Source: Bacteroidota bacterium | GTDB lineage: Bacteria > Bacteroidota > Bacteroidia > Chitinophagales > Chitinophagaceae | Direction of reading: 5' to 3' | Assembly: GCA_029573235.1 (NCBI GenBank) | Contig: JAKQGX010000037.1 | Span: forward strand, 93,397-157,396 | Length of the DNA: 64,000 bases | In this document: piece by piece, positions 61,887 to 64,000 of the stretch | Position numbering within the stretch: the stretch's first letter is position 1 | How the letters are laid out: each line of letters starts with the position of its first letter | Position numbers and translations under genes: made by a program | The notes under the pieces: model-generated | The model's input: the letters and a program-made list of their open reading frames with translations, nothing else | Told to the model about the DNA's origin: nothing | Databases searched by the model: none

Positions 61887-63011
61887 TTACATACTCATTT
61901 CAGAAAATAACACTTTTGACCGTTTTGCTAAAAATTCTTTACGATCCAAAAAGTTGTCTAATTTTTCCTTTGGAATGCGAAGGCTGTAATATTCACCTTC
62001 ATACGCGTCCATTTCGAACATTTCGTAATCCGGATTCCAACGATCGAGTATTTTTCGTTCTATATTTAAATCTTGTGATATTAAGTCTAAGTTGAGTTTT
62101 TCCTTAATTCGAATGATAGCCATTGCATTTAGTTCCTCCACTGAGAATTTTGGCTTGGGAGGAACCTTTTTGCTTTCAGCTTCTTCTTCGGGTGATTTAT
62201 GAAAACTGAAACTCTCCGGTATTTTGCCTCCAATATAGGGATTGAGTTTCTCGAAAATAGATGCAGTGGCAATAAAGGCCAGCACATGACCTTGTGTTTC
62301 TTTCGGCAAATATTTTTTGATATCCCAAAAGCTCTTGCTACCTGTGCGTTGCATAGCACGTTGCACTGGGGTAGGGCCACTATTATATGCGGCAACTACC
62401 AAGAGCCAATCGCCCAACTCTCCGTATAAATAGTTTAGATATTTAGCGGCAGCATTGGTGGATTTGTACCAATCTTTACGTTCGTCGCGTTTCGTATTTA
62501 CGGTAAGCCCCATCAGTCTTGCAGTAGATTCCATAAATTGCCAAGGTCCAACAGCACCAACGGGTGAAATAGCATTGTGGTTCAGTGCCGATTCAATAAC
62601 TGCTAAGTATTTGAGTTCTTTAGGCAGCGAGTGTTTTTGTAGAATGTTGTCGATAAGAGAAAAATGTTTGTTGCCTTTCCCTTGCACATGATGCAGTGTT
62701 CGGTTGTGCGAGGACATATACTTACGTGTATATTCTACCACAAACTCGTTCATAGGGCCGAAGTATGTTTTCTCTCCTGCTAGCGGAACAGTCATTCTTT
62801 TTTTACGAACCAGTATTAAATCCTCTTGCTTCTTAATACTATCCCGCATAGCTGCAGCCTGTTCTTTGGTGCGCACTACAATTGTTTCGACCTGTACGTT
62901 TTTGTCCACCTTGTTAGGTTTTGAAAAAATCTGTACTTGCTGGGCCGTCAGTTGAGTGAAAGATATTATAAGCAGCGGAATTGTTAGAAAAAAAGCATTT
63001 CTAATTTGCAT
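61887..63011 (-). CDS. Membrane-exported lytic transglycosylase (MltD/SLT-like)
   Basis: 374 residues with a signal peptide (MQIRNAFFLTIPLLIISFTQLTAQ). The SLT domain (about 115-280) has the catalytic Glu E140 in AVIESALNHNAISP, then GAVGPWQFMESTARLMGL and VVAAYNSGPTPVQRAM. The C-terminal 90 residues (KFSVEELNAMAIIRIKEKLN..) replace the LysM repeats of MltD with a different cell-wall module. It cleaves peptidoglycan glycan strands to anhydro-MurNAc ends. It is followed by rpsT, whose promoter lies in the 67-bp gap. Confidence 0.87.
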   Translation of the reverse strand: MQIRNAFFLTIPLLIISFTQLTAQQVQIFSKPNKVDKNVQVETIVVRTKEQAAAMRDSIKKQEDLILVRKKRMTVPLAGEKTYFGPMNEFVVEYTRKYMSSHNRTLHHVQGKGNKHFSLIDNILQKHSLPKELKYLAVIESALNHNAISPVGAVGPWQFMESTARLMGLTVNTKRDERKDWYKSTNAAAKYLNYLYGELGDWLLVVAAYNSGPTPVQRAMQRTGSKSFWDIKKYLPKETQGHVLAFIATASIFEKLNPYIGGKIPESFSFHKSPEEEAESKKVPPKPKFSVEELNAMAIIRIKEKLNLDLISQDLNIERKILDRWNPDYEMFEMDAYEGEYYSLRIPKEKLDNFLDRKEFLAKRSKVLFSEMSM

Positions 63012-63112
63012 GTTTTACAAACTCATTTTAGTGTGAAACATTGCAAACCCAAAGGGCAAGCTTGTCTTTAGAAGTACTCAGCGAATATGGCTGAATGGAA
63101 ATAGGAACCCCA

Positions 63113-63334
63113 TTATTTATTGGGTTTGTCCTGCTCTTTCATTCCGGATTCTAACTCGTTTTTAATGCCCGTCTTAGCATCATTAAATTCCCGGATTCCT
63201 TTTCCTAAACCACGTAATAATTCCGGTATTTTTTTACCACCAAAAAGTACTACAACGGCTAAAAGTATCCATATCCATTCCCCCCCACTGGGCATTGAAA
63301 TTAATAGTTGGCTATTCAATGCTGTTATTTGCAT
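63113..63334 (-). CDS. tatA: Sec-independent protein translocase TatA/TatE
   Basis: 73 residues. One membrane helix (WIWILLAVVVLFGGKKIPEL) is followed by the amphipathic helix LLRGLGKGIREFNDAKTGI and a charged tail, the canonical TatA layout, with the conserved FGGKKIPEL hinge. It forms the pore of the twin-arginine exporter. An internal ATG 13 codons in (MPSGGEWIWILL) may be the actual start. A -7 box is 38 nt upstream of the longer start. TatC is not in the window. Confidence 0.93.
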   Translation of the reverse strand: MQITALNSQLLISMPSGGEWIWILLAVVVLFGGKKIPELLRGLGKGIREFNDAKTGIKNELESGMKEQDKPNK

Positions 63335-63372
63335 GACTATTAGATTATGAGATTAAAATATAAAGTTGCCTT

Positions 63373-63380
63373 CAAAGATA
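63373..63380 (-). promoter_or_regulatory. -7 box (TATCTTTG) for tatA
   Basis: Minus-strand TATCTTTG, a full match, 38 nt before the ATG at 63334, in the 159-bp gap upstream. Confidence 0.48.
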
Positions 63381-63493
63381 CTATTAATATTGAAATACGC
63401 TTTAGTTTCTTTTAGTTGAAGGCATAATTATTCATTCAGATTTTATGCAACTAACGCGGTACTTGTTTGTTATTAAATTTGAAGTAGATGTAA

Positions 63494-64000
63494 TTATTGA
63501 TTCAATACATCTTTTACTTGACGAGTCATGCCATTGGTATATGTGCGCCATTTGTCTATCACTTGCTGCATATCATCCGGTATTTCGGAATTAAATTGTA
63601 CCCATTCTTTAGTTCTCGGATGAGAGAATCCCAATTCCTTTGCATGTAGTGCATGGCGTGGTAATATATTGAAGCAGTTATCTACAAACTGTTTGTATTT
63701 ATTGAAAACGGTTCCTTTCACAATTCGGTCACCACCATAGGTATCGTCATTAAATAAAGGGTGTCCTACATGCTTCATGTGCACCCTTATCTGGTGAGTA
63801 CGGCCCGTTTCGAGGCGTAGCTCTAATAGAGTAACATAATTAAATCGCTCCAGTACTTTGAAGTGTGTGATAGCATGTTTCCCTTGGTCGCCGTCTGGAA
63901 AAACATCCATTATTTTGCGAAAGCGCTGATTGCGTCCAATGTGGCCTTCTATAGTTCCTTCATCATCCGGAAAATCGCCCCAAACGAGAGCTATGTACCT
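63494..64000 (-). CDS. RluA-family pseudouridine synthase (5' end outside the window)
   Basis: C-terminal 168 residues of an RluD/RluA-type RNA pseudouridine synthase, open to the right edge. YIALVWGDFPDDEGTIEG, HIGRNQRFRKIM, LELRLETGRTHQIRVHMKH and GHPLFNDDTYGG are the conserved middle and late motifs. The catalytic Asp motif (HRLDxxTSG) must lie in the missing N-terminal part. It modifies uridines of ribosomal or transfer RNA; which site cannot be told. Confidence 0.93.
   Translation of the reverse strand, partial: RYIALVWGDFPDDEGTIEGHIGRNQRFRKIMDVFPDGDQGKHAITHFKVLERFNYVTLLELRLETGRTHQIRVHMKHVGHPLFNDDTYGGDRIVKGTVFNKYKQFVDNCFNILPRHALHAKELGFSHPRTKEWVQFNSEIPDDMQQVIDKWRTYTNGMTRQVKDVLNQ

Overview
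The window reads as one contiguous piece of a Bacteroidota chromosome, most likely from the Chitinophagaceae or a close relative. The grounds are two proteins with type IX secretion (T9SS) C-terminal sorting domains, OmpA/TSP3-type outer-membrane proteins, TamB/AsmA-like giants, many TAnnTTTG-type -7 promoter boxes, fused alpha/beta E1 dehydrogenases, a CotH-type lipoprotein and moderate A+T content. Gene density is high, with genes on both strands and several tail-to-tail overlaps. I see no phage, transposase, CRISPR array, rRNA or plasmid functions. The only structural RNA found is one tRNA-Arg(TCT).

Layout: 1-12.9 kb holds ribBA, a GT4 glycosyltransferase, a 1591-residue TamB-like protein, a tandem-OmpA protein, topoisomerase IV subunit A (parC) and glmM. 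12.9-20.3 kb holds a small HEAT-like ORF, a CotH lipoprotein, a TSP3/OmpA barrel protein, a small beta-barrel protein, and a run of TerC, DUF808 and DUF456 membrane proteins. 20.3-31.8 kb holds a fused 2-oxo-acid dehydrogenase E1, an ABC exporter, a YwqK-cytochrome c fusion, a RetSat/CrtI-like oxidoreductase, riboflavin synthase with a lipoprotein, a geranylgeranyl-reductase-family flavoprotein and an acyl-CoA carboxylase beta subunit. 31.9-40.2 kb holds a fused Dpp-type ATPase, proline dehydrogenase, two tandem T9SS-cargo paralogs, and prs with rplY. 40.3-49.8 kb holds an AsmA-like protein, a SWIM/zinc-ribbon miniprotein, a DNA polymerase III delta'-like protein, ispD, a POT peptide transporter, a transaldolase-like aldolase and small conserved unknowns. 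49.8-64 kb holds a purine nucleoside phosphorylase, a NatAB-like ABC transporter, tRNA-Arg, a split heme-b/Fe-S/CCG oxidoreductase pair, lipoproteins, a second fused E1, a YkgJ-like cysteine-cluster protein, rpsT, a MltD-like transglycosylase, TatA and a truncated RluA-family pseudouridine synthase.

Most of this is housekeeping and cell-envelope function, and I do not see an unmistakable new multi-gene system. The best candidates for a second look are the YwqK-cytochrome c fusion with a probable Met-to-His axial ligand change, the tandem T9SS-cargo pair, the SWIM/zinc-ribbon miniprotein, the split quinone-reducing Fe-S complex, and genes whose -7 box lies so close to the ATG that the message should be almost leaderless. 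Start codons were often moved downstream of the longest reading frame, because a -7 box overlapped the longer start or because a signal peptide or family N-terminus fitted better.
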